A stretch of 7,277 bases of DNA from Alphaproteobacteria bacterium (GTDB taxonomy: Bacteria; Pseudomonadota; Alphaproteobacteria; Thalassobaculales; Thalassobaculaceae): the NCBI GenBank assembly GCA_028822575.1, contig JAPKDN010000160.1, positions 1 through 7,277 on the forward strand, read 5' to 3'. The translations under genes were made by a program, and so were the position numbers. Positions 1 to 6,702 of the stretch are shown in pieces. Positions within the stretch are counted from its first letter, which is position 1, and every line of letters starts with the position of its first letter. Below the pieces are notes generated by a model, which saw nothing but the letters and a program-made list of their open reading frames with translations, made no database searches and had not been told where the DNA came from.

Positions 1-1
1 T

Positions 2-928
2 GCGGCTAGGGATCTCTGGGAGATTGGGCCGAATGTTGAGATTACTCTCGAGGCTAATCCAACTTCGGTCGAGGCCGGACGGCTTCGTGGCTTTCGCGAT
101 GCTGGCGTCAACCGCGCCTCCCTCGGGGTTCAGGCATTGAGCGATGTGGCGCTGCGGTTCCTTGGGCGTAATCATAGCGCTCGGGAAGCTATTGCCGCCG
201 TGGAGCTTGCCCATGACTGTTTCGATCGAGTCTCCTTTGATCTGATCTATGCTAGGCCGGATCAAAGCGTGGCTGATTGGACGCGGGAATTGGCGGAGGC
301 TCTTGAGTTGGCTGGAGAGCATCTATCGCTTTATCAATTGACTATCGAGCCGGGCACCGCCTTTCATTCTCTTCACCGGCGCGGCGCGTTCACGATCCCC
401 GATGACAACATGGGCGGTGCGCTGTACGAAGCAACAAACGATCTCCTCGAACAATCTGGTCGACCCGCCTACGAGATATCTAACCATGCGAGGCCCGGCG
501 CCGAATGCCGGCATAATCTCGTGTATTGGCGGGCCGAGGAATATCTGGGCATTGGACCGGGCGCGCATGGGCGATTGCACGACCACCAAGACCGGTGTCA
601 TGCGGTTCGCACCCATCGAGCCCCCCAGGTCTGGCTTGAACGGGTCGAGCGGGACGGCCACGGGGTGATCGAGGAAACCCCCATTGAACCAGACGAACGG
701 CTCATCGAAATTTTGATGATGGGGCTGAGGCTGCAAGAAGGCGTGCGCCTGGTCCGGCTTGCTCGCGAAACCGGTCGTTCGTTGGAGGGAACCTTCAACC
801 CCACGGTCCTCAGCGATCTGATCGAAGAGAAATATTTAGAGATTACCGACACGGCAATCCGAGCAACCGCCTCTGGTCGACAACGCTTGAATGCCGTACT
901 TGCGGCGCTTCTTGACGCCCGGTTATAA
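2..928 (+). CDS. hemW: HemW heme chaperone (radical SAM), 5'-truncated by the window edge
   Basis: HemW proteins are radical SAM/coproporphyrinogen III oxidase-like proteins that bind heme and pass it to membrane hemoproteins; they are not the HemN oxidase. The frame is open from base 2, and upstream of the TTG at 137 it still encodes family sequence (EITLEANPTSVE, then GVNRASLGVQAL), so 137 is not the start; the true start lies outside the window. Further family blocks are LGRNHSAREA, FDLIYARPDQS, LYQLTIEPGTAF, YEISNHARPGAECRHN and EYLGIGPGAHG, then a C-terminal HemN_C-type winged-helix region (ILMMGLRLQEGV). The N-terminal CxxxCxxC iron-sulfur motif is off the left edge and cannot be checked. 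The visible 308 codons contain no lesion and end in TAA. The gene converges on the LpoA-like gene with a 27-bp gap. Confidence 0.93.
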   Translation, partial: AARDLWEIGPNVEITLEANPTSVEAGRLRGFRDAGVNRASLGVQALSDVALRFLGRNHSAREAIAAVELAHDCFDRVSFDLIYARPDQSVADWTRELAEALELAGEHLSLYQLTIEPGTAFHSLHRRGAFTIPDDNMGGALYEATNDLLEQSGRPAYEISNHARPGAECRHNLVYWRAEEYLGIGPGAHGRLHDHQDRCHAVRTHRAPQVWLERVERDGHGVIEETPIEPDERLIEILMMGLRLQEGVRLVRLARETGRSLEGTFNPTVLSDLIEEKYLEITDTAIRATASGRQRLNAVLAALLDARL

Positions 929-955
929 GTACCTCGCCGCTTGGCAGGCTGGCTT

Positions 956-2371
956 CTAGAACTGTAAATTCGTGAAGCTTGTTGGCGCGGGGTCGATAAC
1001 CTGAATCCCTGATTCTCGCACTTCCATGATGGCCAAGCCTCGTTGGTTGGTTCCGTCGGTCAATAAACGAAAAATCCCGTCTACACCCACGAAGCCATTA
1101 GCGTCGGTCAGAGCCGCAGGTGAATAGTTGGCCCCATTTTCCCCGTATGTGAGCGCGACCGCGAGGAGCATCGCATCATACCCCAACGACGCGAGCCGAG
1201 GTGGTCGTCGGGTGAATGCACGTTCGAACTTTTCCTCGAATATCAGTCGTGATTCATGTGCTGGCGCGGCATACCAGCCGCCAAATAACGCCGGCTCGAC
1301 CTCAAGCCCGCGAGCCTCGTCCCACAACGCAGTTCCCAGGAAACGGATGCGCGCCGGGTCGACGTCGTAATAGGCAAGTAATGGCGCTATACCCCGCAAT
1401 TCAGCACTGCCCGCGGGCAATAGAACCGAATCAAAGGGTGGATCTCCGAGGGTTTCCAGACCGCTGAGCCGGCTCAAGGCCTGTCTCGAAATCTGATCGG
1501 GTTTTCCCGACAAAAGTCTTTTTTGTGTCGCCAACAAGGATTTTCTTGAATCATAGTCAGCGAATTCACGAACAAGAGTCGGTAGTTCCTTATCGTTGGG
1601 ATTGTAATAGGTCGCCCGGACGACGCTTACACCAGTTTGCTCTGTCGCTATTCGCGCGGAGGCGACAACGAGTTCACCAAAGCCCGAAGACGGCACTAAT
1701 GCTCCGATCCGGGAGTGCCCAGCCGCCATCGCGTATCGGACAATCCGTCGAACCTGTTGATCCGGGAGAAAGCCAAAGACATAGACGCCATTGCCCGCGA
1801 TATCGCGATTATTAGAGAAGCTGACAACACTCACGCCAGCCGCCGCCGCTACTGGCCGTACGACCTCGGCGGACGTGCCGTAAAGCGGCCCCAGGATCAG
1901 CCGGGCACCTTCGGTCACCGCCAGTCGCGCGGCATCCTCGGCGCCGGCTCTAGTCCCCTGAGTATCGAAAATCAGCAGCTCGAGATCATCTCCGGAGGTC
2001 TCGAACAACGCCATCTGCGCCGCATCAAGCAACGCGCGACCAATTGCCGCGCCTCGACCGGACAATGGAAGGAGCAACGCCACCCGTCGTTCAACGACTT
2101 CCAGACCCCGGGGGTCGGGACTCGTATTGGGGTTCACCAAATTTAATTTCCCTGGTGTCGCCGCCATCGCCGTCGAGGTGCCCGTGACGTTAGACCAAAG
2201 ACCGGTCGGTTTTACTTTGAGCGACGGGGCGAGAACCGCCGTTGGCGCCGGAGCGGAATTCGCAGCTCGTTGCGCCACGGCTGGCTTCAAACCGTCGTTG
2301 GGCCCACCCCCTGGCGTGGTCTGACAGCCCCATGCCAAGGATAGGCAAGCCATGACAAACCCAAAGCGCAT
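956..2371 (-). CDS. LpoA-like penicillin-binding protein activator, periplasmic-binding-fold lipoprotein
   Basis: This 471-residue lipoprotein carries a Leu/Ile/Val-binding-type (Peripla_BP_6) fold. Such proteins are annotated in alphaproteobacteria as penicillin-binding protein activators by analogy with E. coli LpoA, which stimulates PBP1A from the outer membrane; that role is inferred here. The start chosen is ATG at 2371, giving MRFGFVMACLSLAWGC, a short signal peptide with a probable lipobox (LAWGC, Cys16) and a GGAAAC weak ribosome site. A GTG at 2434 would add 21 residues but has no visible ribosome site. A Pro/Ala/Asn-rich linker (about residues 17-95) leads into the binding fold: RRVALLLPLSGRGAAIG (95-111), ARLILGPLYGTSAEVV (156-171), SVVSFSNN (181-188), and FLGTALWDEARGL near 344-356. 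Unlike E. coli LpoA it has no N-terminal TPR domain. It stops with TAG and lies opposite its neighbours, as in related genomes. Confidence 0.88.
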   Translation of the reverse strand: MRFGFVMACLSLAWGCQTTPGGGPNDGLKPAVAQRAANSAPAPTAVLAPSLKVKPTGLWSNVTGTSTAMAATPGKLNLVNPNTSPDPRGLEVVERRVALLLPLSGRGAAIGRALLDAAQMALFETSGDDLELLIFDTQGTRAGAEDAARLAVTEGARLILGPLYGTSAEVVRPVAAAAGVSVVSFSNNRDIAGNGVYVFGFLPDQQVRRIVRYAMAAGHSRIGALVPSSGFGELVVASARIATEQTGVSVVRATYYNPNDKELPTLVREFADYDSRKSLLATQKRLLSGKPDQISRQALSRLSGLETLGDPPFDSVLLPAGSAELRGIAPLLAYYDVDPARIRFLGTALWDEARGLEVEPALFGGWYAAPAHESRLIFEEKFERAFTRRPPRLASLGYDAMLLAVALTYGENGANYSPAALTDANGFVGVDGIFRLLTDGTNQRGLAIMEVRESGIQVIDPAPTSFTNLQF

Positions 2372-2606
2372 GATGTTTCCAGCGAGTCCGCAGACCAAAG
2401 TGATCCTCCCGATTTCCTTGCGGCGCGACGCCACGCCGGCTTAGATGGCTAATGAAGCTGAAGTGATCAGTAAACCGCATCAAGATGGCAAGAGTTTGGC
2501 GAACCGACAATGACAATCGCGAAGATGTTGACAGTGTATCACCCGCTCAGATTTTTCCACTCCCACCCCAATCGCGCAATAGCCGTGCCTTATCGAAGCG
2601 TCGCGG
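2372..2606. other. Divergent intergenic region where rsmI would be expected
   Basis: In many alphaproteobacteria, and in E. coli next to lpoA and yraN, the 16S rRNA 2'-O-methyltransferase gene rsmI borders these genes. Only 235 bp lie here, too little for a gene of about 280 codons, and none of its SAM-binding motifs (such as ATPIGN near the N-terminus) is visible. The last ~57 bases (2554-2610) read in one frame as FPLPPQSRNSRALSKRRG and then TGA overlapping the ATG of the yraN remnant. This resembles the spacing of RsmI C-termini (LP, six residues, RAL, short basic tail), but the match is short. The region must also hold the promoter of the minus-strand lipoprotein gene; I could not pick a convincing -35/-10 pair. 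Confidence 0.4.
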
Positions 2607-2980
2607 ATGACATGGGGTCGCTCCGGACGCGTTCGCGCCTATTACCTCGGCCGCTTCGCGGAACATCTGTATAAATAGATTCTACGCCTTAAGAGTTATC
2701 GAATTATTGAGGCCGGATACCGGACCAAGGTCGGAGAAATTGATATAGTAGCGACGCGTGGTGGCTGACTAGTGGCTGTGGAGGTTAAAGTCAGGACGGC
2801 GCACGATACAGTCATTGAAGCCGTTGGTCGGCGTCAACGCAGAAAGATCGAAAGAGCTTTGGAATGGAATCTATGACGAAACCCCTGGCCTGGCCTGGCC
2901 TGGGCTCGGTTGACATATTCGCCGTGGCGCCGCGGCGGTTTCGACCCCATACCGAAAATGCGTGGCGCAGTAATGCGTAA
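2607..2980 (+). pseudogene. yraN: YraN (UPF0102) nuclease-like protein, broken by three stops and a frameshift
   Basis: The YraN/UPF0102 family has a PD-(D/E)xK-like nuclease fold related to Holliday-junction resolvases; its cellular role is poorly defined. From ATG 2607 the frame gives GRFAEHLYK, stop (TAG 2676-2678), ILRLKSYRIIEAGYRTKVGEIDIVATRGG, stop (TGA 2766-2768, split here for clarity), LVAVEVKVRTAHD, EAVGRRQRRKIERALEW, then stop (TGA 2874-2876). The GEID and EVK motifs characteristic of the family are both present. After four tandem CCTGG units the match continues in another frame as VDIFAVAPRRF and ENAWR, ending at TAA 2978. Removing one 5-bp unit joins the frames as NPWPGLGSVDIFAV, giving about 122 codons, the family's usual size. 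UAG and UGA end intact neighbouring genes, so recoding is unlikely. It sits directly before the BON lipoprotein gene, the same relative order as yraN and dolP in E. coli. Confidence 0.92.
2884..2903 (+). repeat. Four tandem CCTGG units at the yraN frameshift
   Basis: Four perfect 5-bp CCTGG copies lie exactly where the yraN reading frame changes. With three copies the upstream frame (codons starting at positions divisible by 3) continues into the downstream YraN C-terminus. Expansion by one unit through replication slippage therefore explains the frameshift. The ancestral three-unit state is inferred. Confidence 0.85.
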
Positions 2981-3025
2981 TAATGGGACTGACGGGTTTG
3001 CTGACGCTAGTCTCACCAGAGGCCT

Positions 3026-3032
3026 TGAGGAG
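3026..3032 (+). promoter_or_regulatory. Ribosome binding site of the BON lipoprotein gene
   Basis: TGAGGAG lies seven bases before ATG 3040 and supports that start. A competing GGAG sits five bases before an in-frame ATG at 3079. The upstream start is preferred because it supplies the basic residues (HRR) expected at the front of a signal peptide. Confidence 0.65.
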
Positions 3033-3039
3033 CGATTGA

Positions 3040-3672
3040 ATGACCGTTGATCACCGAAGAGTGGCCCACGGAGTCACCATGATTCCCGTAGCCCTTGTCT
3101 TGGCTCGCGCGGCCACGTTTGTCGCCATGACGGGGTTGGTGGCCTGTGGTCCAACCGGCGTTATCGTCGGTGCCGGTGCGACCGTCGTGACGGCGAGCCA
3201 GACCGACAAAGGCATCCAAGGGACCGCGACGGATTTACGTATTCGCACCGAAATCAATCACTACCTTTTCCAAAAGGACGTCGATTTGTTCAGTTCGGTA
3301 GCTTTGTTGGTGGAAAATGGTCGAGTTCTTCTGACCGGCGCGGTGGAGACGCCCGATAGCCGCATCCAAGCGACCCGGCTAGCCTGGCAGGCGCAAGGCG
3401 TACGCGAGATCATTAATGAAATCCAGGTTCGCGATAGCGCGAGCCTTACTGACCGGGCACGGGACATCGTAATCAACAAACTTCTCCAGGGCACGCTGTT
3501 GCTCGATAACGACGTCAAATCAATCAACTACTCTTCGGATACGGTGAACGGCATTGTCTACCTGTTTGGGGTAGCCAAGGCCCAAGCCGAACTGGATAGA
3601 GTGATAAACCATGCCCGCAACATTGAATATGTCACGAACGTCGTGAGTTATGTGACCCTGTTGGAGCCTTGA
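3040..3672 (+). CDS. DolP-like outer-membrane lipoprotein with two BON domains
   Basis: This 210-residue protein begins with a signal peptide (basic HRR at residues 5-7, hydrophobic stretch about 14-35) ending in a clear lipobox, LVAC, with Cys36 as the lipidated residue. A small-residue segment GVIVGAGATVV follows, then two BON domains. BON1 spans about 66-131 (LRIRTEIN, GRVLLTGAVET, VREIINEIQV). BON2 spans about 138-205 (RARDIVINKLL, GIVYLFGVAKAQAELD, VTNVVSYV). E. coli DolP (YraP) has the same layout, similar length (191 residues) and sits near lpoA and yraN; it binds anionic phospholipids and supports outer-membrane integrity. That role is inferred here from architecture and context. Its stop overlaps the next start (TGATG), so it is probably co-translated with the SirB1-like gene. 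No lesion is visible. Confidence 0.88.
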   Translation: MTVDHRRVAHGVTMIPVALVLARAATFVAMTGLVACGPTGVIVGAGATVVTASQTDKGIQGTATDLRIRTEINHYLFQKDVDLFSSVALLVENGRVLLTGAVETPDSRIQATRLAWQAQGVREIINEIQVRDSASLTDRARDIVINKLLQGTLLLDNDVKSINYSSDTVNGIVYLFGVAKAQAELDRVINHARNIEYVTNVVSYVTLLEP

Positions 3673-4544
3673 TGCCGGACCAACCCTCCTCCAACGGACC
3701 CAGCGAGAAAAATTTGGATCCCGAGGAAGTCTTGCACGCGGCCGCACGATTCGGCGACGCGCCCTTGGACATCGCCGAAGTCGCGCTCGCCTTCGCTGCC
3801 CTGGATCGACCCGGCGTCCTGACGGACCGATATCGCCAGGAACTCCAGGCCATGTCCGACGCCGTCACTGACCGTCTCGCGGCTGTCGTGGACGACAGTT
3901 CGGCAGAGCAACGAGCTGCCTGCGTTTCCCAGGTTCTAGGCGAGAATCTCTCTTTCAAAGGCGATAGTGCAACCTATGATGACCCACGGAACGCCAACCT
4001 CATGCACGTGATCGATCGCCGAAAAGGGCTGCCGGTGGCACTTGGGATTCTCTATATCCACACGGCGCGTTGCCAAGGATGGTGGGTGGAAGGCCTCAAT
4101 TTTCCAAATCATTTCCTGATTCGCATTCGGCTGGACGGAAGTCAGGTCATCCTTGATCCCTTTCATCAGGGTCGAGTGATGGACGCCCCAGCGCTTCGCG
4201 GGCTAATAAGAGACATGAGCAATGGCAAGACCGAGCTGACACCGGCGGCTACGCAAGCGGTCCCAGACCGTCAGGTACTTCTTCGGTTGCAAAACAACAT
4301 CAAACTTCGGCTATACCAGAGTGCGGGATTCACCAGAGCTCTGGCCGTCTTGGAGCGGATGCGGATCCTGGCCCCCGATTTGATCGATTTGCAACGCGAA
4401 GCGGGAATGGTCAACGCCCGGATAGGCAACCTTGGAGCGGCCATAACCCTATTGAGAGGTTATCTGGAATACCCTGAGGCGAGCGCCGCCTCTCGACATG
4501 AAACGGCGCGTGTTCTTCGAGATCTCGAGAAACGTTTGAACTGA
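3672..4544 (+). CDS. SirB1 family protein, transglutaminase-like domain plus C-terminal TPR-like helices
   Basis: This 290-residue soluble protein has no signal peptide. Its N-terminal two thirds match the Transglut_core2/SirB1 family: DPRNANL (104-110), [15 protein letters not shown] (114-128), NFPNHFLIR (143-151) and LDPFHQG (161-167). The His of NFPNH and the Asp of LDPF lie where transglutaminase-like folds carry catalytic His and Asp. I see no clear catalytic cysteine, as is usual for this family, so enzymatic activity is doubtful. From about 205 to 285 the chain looks like TPR-type helix pairs ([20 protein letters not shown], then [17 protein letters not shown]). The family's function is not established. 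ATG 3672 is chosen over TTG 3669: GGAG lies five bases upstream and the ATG shares one base with the preceding TGA, implying translational coupling. It ends in TGA. Confidence 0.87.
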   Translation: MPDQPSSNGPSEKNLDPEEVLHAAARFGDAPLDIAEVALAFAALDRPGVLTDRYRQELQAMSDAVTDRLAAVVDDSSAEQRAACVSQVLGENLSFKGDSATYDDPRNANLMHVIDRRKGLPVALGILYIHTARCQGWWVEGLNFPNHFLIRIRLDGSQVILDPFHQGRVMDAPALRGLIRDMSNGKTELTPAATQAVPDRQVLLRLQNNIKLRLYQSAGFTRALAVLERMRILAPDLIDLQREAGMVNARIGNLGAAITLLRGYLEYPEASAASRHETARVLRDLEKRLN

Positions 4545-4701
4545 CACGTCGCATAAGCAAGTCAAGATTCGCCTATGCGATCCGGATCTTGCAACACCAC
4601 GACGTCCCGCGCATGATCCTGACGCATTCCCGGGGACAGATAACCACTCCGACCGGCATTTACTAAAGCGCATTCCAAATCAGTCTCTGGAGCAAGATCA
4701 A
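4545..4701 (+). promoter_or_regulatory. Spacer before gshB with a weak inverted repeat and a ribosome binding site
   Basis: This 157-bp gap has no coding signal. It holds an imperfect dyad near its start (CAAGAT ... ATCTTG, six-base arms, with a GATCCGGATC palindrome inside) that lacks a T-run, so it is not a convincing terminator. GGAG at 4689-4692 lies nine bases before the gshB ATG. A gshB promoter may lie here, but no clear boxes were identified. Confidence 0.35.
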
Positions 4702-5643
4702 ATGGGCCTCACAGTCGCCATTCAAATGGATCCGATTGAACCTGTCGACATCGATGGCGATAGCAGTTTCGCCCTGGCGCTGGAAGCCCAGAATCGCGGC
4801 TATGACTTGTTGCACTATTTACCGCAGCATTTGTCGTTCAAGGATCGCAAGGTAACGGCGAAGGCGCGTCCCCTATCGGTCCGCCGCGTAAAGGGTGATC
4901 ATTTCACCCTAGGAGAAACGGCGGTCGTGGATCTCGCCAGCGACATAGACGTGGTGCTGATGCGCCAGGACCCGCCGTTCGACATGTCCTATATCACCGC
5001 CACCCATGTGCTTGAGCATGTTCATCCGAAGACCCTGGTGGTCAACGACCCTAGCCATGTGCGCAACGCGCCGGAGAAACTCTTCGTCACTCATTTCGAT
5101 GGGTTGATGCCGCCGACCTTGATTACCAATGATAGCGCTGAAGTCTACGCTTTCAGGGATGAACACAAGGATATCATTGTCAAGCCTCTGTTCGGCAACG
5201 GCGGCGCTGGTGTGTTTCATATCAAGCCCGGCGATGAAAACCTGAGCTCCTTGCTTGAAATGTTTACTAGTTTCTATCGTGAACCGATTATAGCACAACG
5301 CTATCTACCCGAAGTACGTCAGGGTGACAAGCGGGTGATCCTGGTCGACGGCAGGGCGGTGGGCGCGATCAATCGTGTACCCGCCGAGGGCGAGGCACGC
5401 TCAAACATGCATGTCGGCGGCACGCCATTGAAATGCGAAATGACAAAGCGGGACCTTGAAATCTGTGAGGCAATTGGACCCGCGCTCAAGGAACGCGGGT
5501 TAATTTTCGTCGGGATTGATGTTATTGGCAACTATTTGACCGAAATAAACGTAACGTCGCCGACGGGCATTCAAGAACTTGGGCGGTTCGACGATATCAA
5601 TGTCGAGGCGATGATCTGGGACGCGATCGAATCCCGGCTTTGA
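4702..5643 (+). CDS. gshB: Glutathione synthetase (ATP-grasp)
   Basis: GshB joins gamma-glutamylcysteine and glycine with ATP to make glutathione in the cytoplasm, the second step of the pathway. The 313 residues match the bacterial family's usual length (about 315). Family blocks run in order: [22 protein letters not shown] near the N-terminus, [32 protein letters not shown], the ATP-grasp glycine loop [34 protein letters not shown], and the C-terminal metal and substrate region FVGIDVIG...[14 protein letters not shown]. All key motifs are intact, so it is probably functional. gshA is not in the window. The gene is followed by a weak hairpin with a T-run, and comM, often its downstream neighbour in alphaproteobacteria, survives only as a fragment 1 kb away. 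Confidence 0.96.
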   Translation: MGLTVAIQMDPIEPVDIDGDSSFALALEAQNRGYDLLHYLPQHLSFKDRKVTAKARPLSVRRVKGDHFTLGETAVVDLASDIDVVLMRQDPPFDMSYITATHVLEHVHPKTLVVNDPSHVRNAPEKLFVTHFDGLMPPTLITNDSAEVYAFRDEHKDIIVKPLFGNGGAGVFHIKPGDENLSSLLEMFTSFYREPIIAQRYLPEVRQGDKRVILVDGRAVGAINRVPAEGEARSNMHVGGTPLKCEMTKRDLEICEAIGPALKERGLIFVGIDVIGNYLTEINVTSPTGIQELGRFDDINVEAMIWDAIESRL

Positions 5644-5674
5644 GATATCGTGGGCATTTCCAATCCCTCGGGAC

Positions 5675-5699
5675 CGGCGCTTGCCTGCCGATGTTTTTT
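5675..5699 (+). terminator. Weak candidate rho-independent terminator after gshB
   Basis: CGGC (5675-5678) pairs with GCCG (5687-5690), followed after three bases by six T residues (5694-5699). It is 31 bases past the gshB stop. The stem is only four GC pairs plus a possible wobble pair, so activity is uncertain. Confidence 0.35.
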
Positions 5700-5729
5700 G
5701 ATTGAAAAATTGGCTTAGTTTCTTCAATC
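5700..5729. repeat. Inverted repeat, ten-base arms
   Basis: GATTGAAAAA (5700-5709) and TTCTTCAATC (5720-5729) are complementary except for one A-C mismatch, around a ten-base loop. It follows directly on the T-run after gshB. It may add to transcription termination or be a chance structure in an AT-rich stretch. Confidence 0.5.
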
Positions 5730-5777
5730 CTAGCGGTGCGCTAACGGCCTGTCGTTCGCTGTAAGAGCTGCAAAAGT

Positions 5778-5820
5778 GTGCCATGCCAGGTTTGGGAAAA
5801 AGCGCAAACCGGCGTGGCAC
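5778..5820. repeat. Long hairpin, about 16 paired bases
   Basis: GTGCCATGCCAGGTTTG (5778-5794) pairs with CAAACCGGCGTGGCAC (5805-5820). The only irregularities are one T-G wobble and one bulged A, around the ten-base loop GGAAAAAGCG. No T-run follows, so it is not a standard terminator. Its size and near-perfect pairing suit a small dispersed palindromic element (REP-like) or an RNA processing/stability hairpin at the end of the gshB transcript. Copies elsewhere in the genome cannot be seen from here. Confidence 0.8.
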
Positions 5821-5822
5821 TC

Positions 5823-6173
5823 TAAAGCCGGGATGGGGATGCGTTGCTTGGCGGCGCCCCAATCCAGTTTCTCTTCATGACAAACCCGACCGCCTCTAGG
5901 CTATTCGGGTGGCCGATGGCTAACGACCGTCCAATATCCGCTTGGGATCATATGTGGCTCGTTCGCGTGCGGCAGTTGCGCCGTGTTTCGTTCGAGTAAG
6001 GGGTCGGTCGCGGCGTGGACCGCCTTGATGTCGGGGAACTTGACCAGCCTTCGGATGGTGCGTTCAAGCTGGGCTCATGGCCCACGATTTATCGCGCCCA
6101 TCTGCGGTGTGACATTTGAGAGAAGATTAGTTACCCTCAAACAACTGCCGCCTACGAAGCTTGCCAGAGGCGT
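5823..6173. other. Stretch without an intact gene; possible decayed coding DNA on the minus strand
   Basis: No complete gene is recognisable in these ~350 bases. On the minus strand, 6074 down to 5901 is open for 57 codons and reads with a protein-like texture (ERTIRRLVKFPDIKAVHAA, then DPLLERN), without a recognised family. In another minus frame a short piece ends RERATYDPKRILDGR and stop (TAG). That phrasing resembles the C-terminal tail of FAD-linked oxidases, but it is too short to assign. The 64-codon plus-strand frame at 5983-6177 looks like an antisense shadow of this region. TTTGAG and CTCAAA form a small dyad around 6114-6140. Confidence 0.3.
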
Positions 6174-6594
6174 TTAATAGACCCGGTCGACGCCAATTTT
6201 GTTATGAATGTCCTTAAAATCATCGGGTTCTAGCGTTTCTATCTCCGGCTCCGGGAAGTTGAAATTTGTACGCCAGACCGATTGTCGCCGCAGGCTGAAA
6301 TCCGCTGGTGTAAAGACATAGGCCACCCAATAAACGAATTTCGTGATGCCGTTATAACTTAGGGTACAGCTGCGACGACGGATAACACGATTGTCCGAAG
6401 CCGCGCCTTCCGGGCATCCGGCCAAACAAAGCGGATAAACGTCGGCACCAATAGAGCAAACATCAAAGCTGCCAGACGGCCATCACTTGCGCGCGCACCC
6501 CACACAGCAGCATCACGACGAAACTCAACGTCGCAAGGAAGACCTTCCGACGCCGCCAGACCGCCACCCGTTGCTCCACGTGTGGATAGTGCAT
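6174..6594 (-). pseudogene. Remnant of a probable membrane protein, spread over three frames
   Basis: No family was recognised. Three consecutive minus-strand pieces together look like one broken protein of about 140 residues. Piece 1 (ATG 6594 to TGA 6463) has a basic start and a membrane segment: VWRRRKVFLATLSFVVMLLC. Piece 2 (6463 to TAA 6359) gives ALMFALLVPTFIRFVW, then DARKARLRTIVLSVVAAV, again hydrophobic with a basic turn. Piece 3 (to TAA 6174) gives YNGITKFVYWVAYVFTPADF, then an acidic soluble tail with PEPEIETLEPDDFKDIH. Each is in a different frame, so at least two frameshifts would be needed. Hydrophobicity passing from frame to frame and the coherent tail argue against chance. 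The alternative is a short intact minus-strand gene at 6174-6425 (83 codons, TTG start), which has no visible ribosome site. Confidence 0.45.
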
Positions 6595-6610
6595 GGAAGT
6601 CTAAGTGACA

Positions 6611-6684
6611 TATTATTTTTTTAAAAAATAATAACGTTATTAGAATTACTTCTAATCAACATGCTAGAAAATTCTCTTGGCATG
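6611..6684. promoter_or_regulatory. AT-rich island of adjoining perfect palindromes
   Basis: Three perfect dyads overlap or abut. TATTATTTTTT/AAAAAATAATA (6611-6633) has 11-base arms around one T. TAATAACGTTATTA (6629-6642) is a 14-base palindrome. ATTAGAA/TTCTAAT (6639-6656) has seven-base arms and a TTAC loop. A looser pair, CATGC/GCATG (6660-6684), follows. The block lies between the comM stop and the start of the broken membrane gene, both on the minus strand, where a promoter or operator for the latter would sit; on that strand TAATAT could serve as a -10 box. Protein-binding sites, an AT-rich terminator or the trace of an inserted element are all possible. Confidence 0.6.
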
Positions 6685-6702
6685 ATTTTGTCGGATCAGA
6701 CA

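Noticed and set aside
137..928. TTG at 137 as the start of hemW
   Set aside because: The same frame upstream to base 2 still encodes conserved HemW sequence, so the gene is cut by the window edge.
2372..2434. GTG at 2434 as start of the LpoA-like gene
   Set aside because: It adds 21 residues before a good lipoprotein signal peptide and has no visible ribosome site; ATG 2371 is preferred, though not proven.
2190..2516. Minus-strand 108-codon open frame at the LpoA-like 5' end
   Set aside because: It overlaps the signal peptide and linker coding region in another frame and has no recognisable features.
2607..2980. Stop-codon reassignment or readthrough in yraN
   Set aside because: UGA ends the BON, SirB1-like and gshB genes and UAG ends the LpoA-like gene, and a frameshift is also present, so decay is the simpler explanation.
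4545..4600. Dyad CAAGAT/ATCTTG as a terminator after the SirB1-like gene
   Set aside because: Short arms, long loop and no T-run; gshB may be read through from upstream.
5500..5862. Minus-strand open frame across the gshB 3' end
   Set aside because: Much of it is antisense to gshB and the remainder crosses the non-coding hairpin region; no domain is recognisable.
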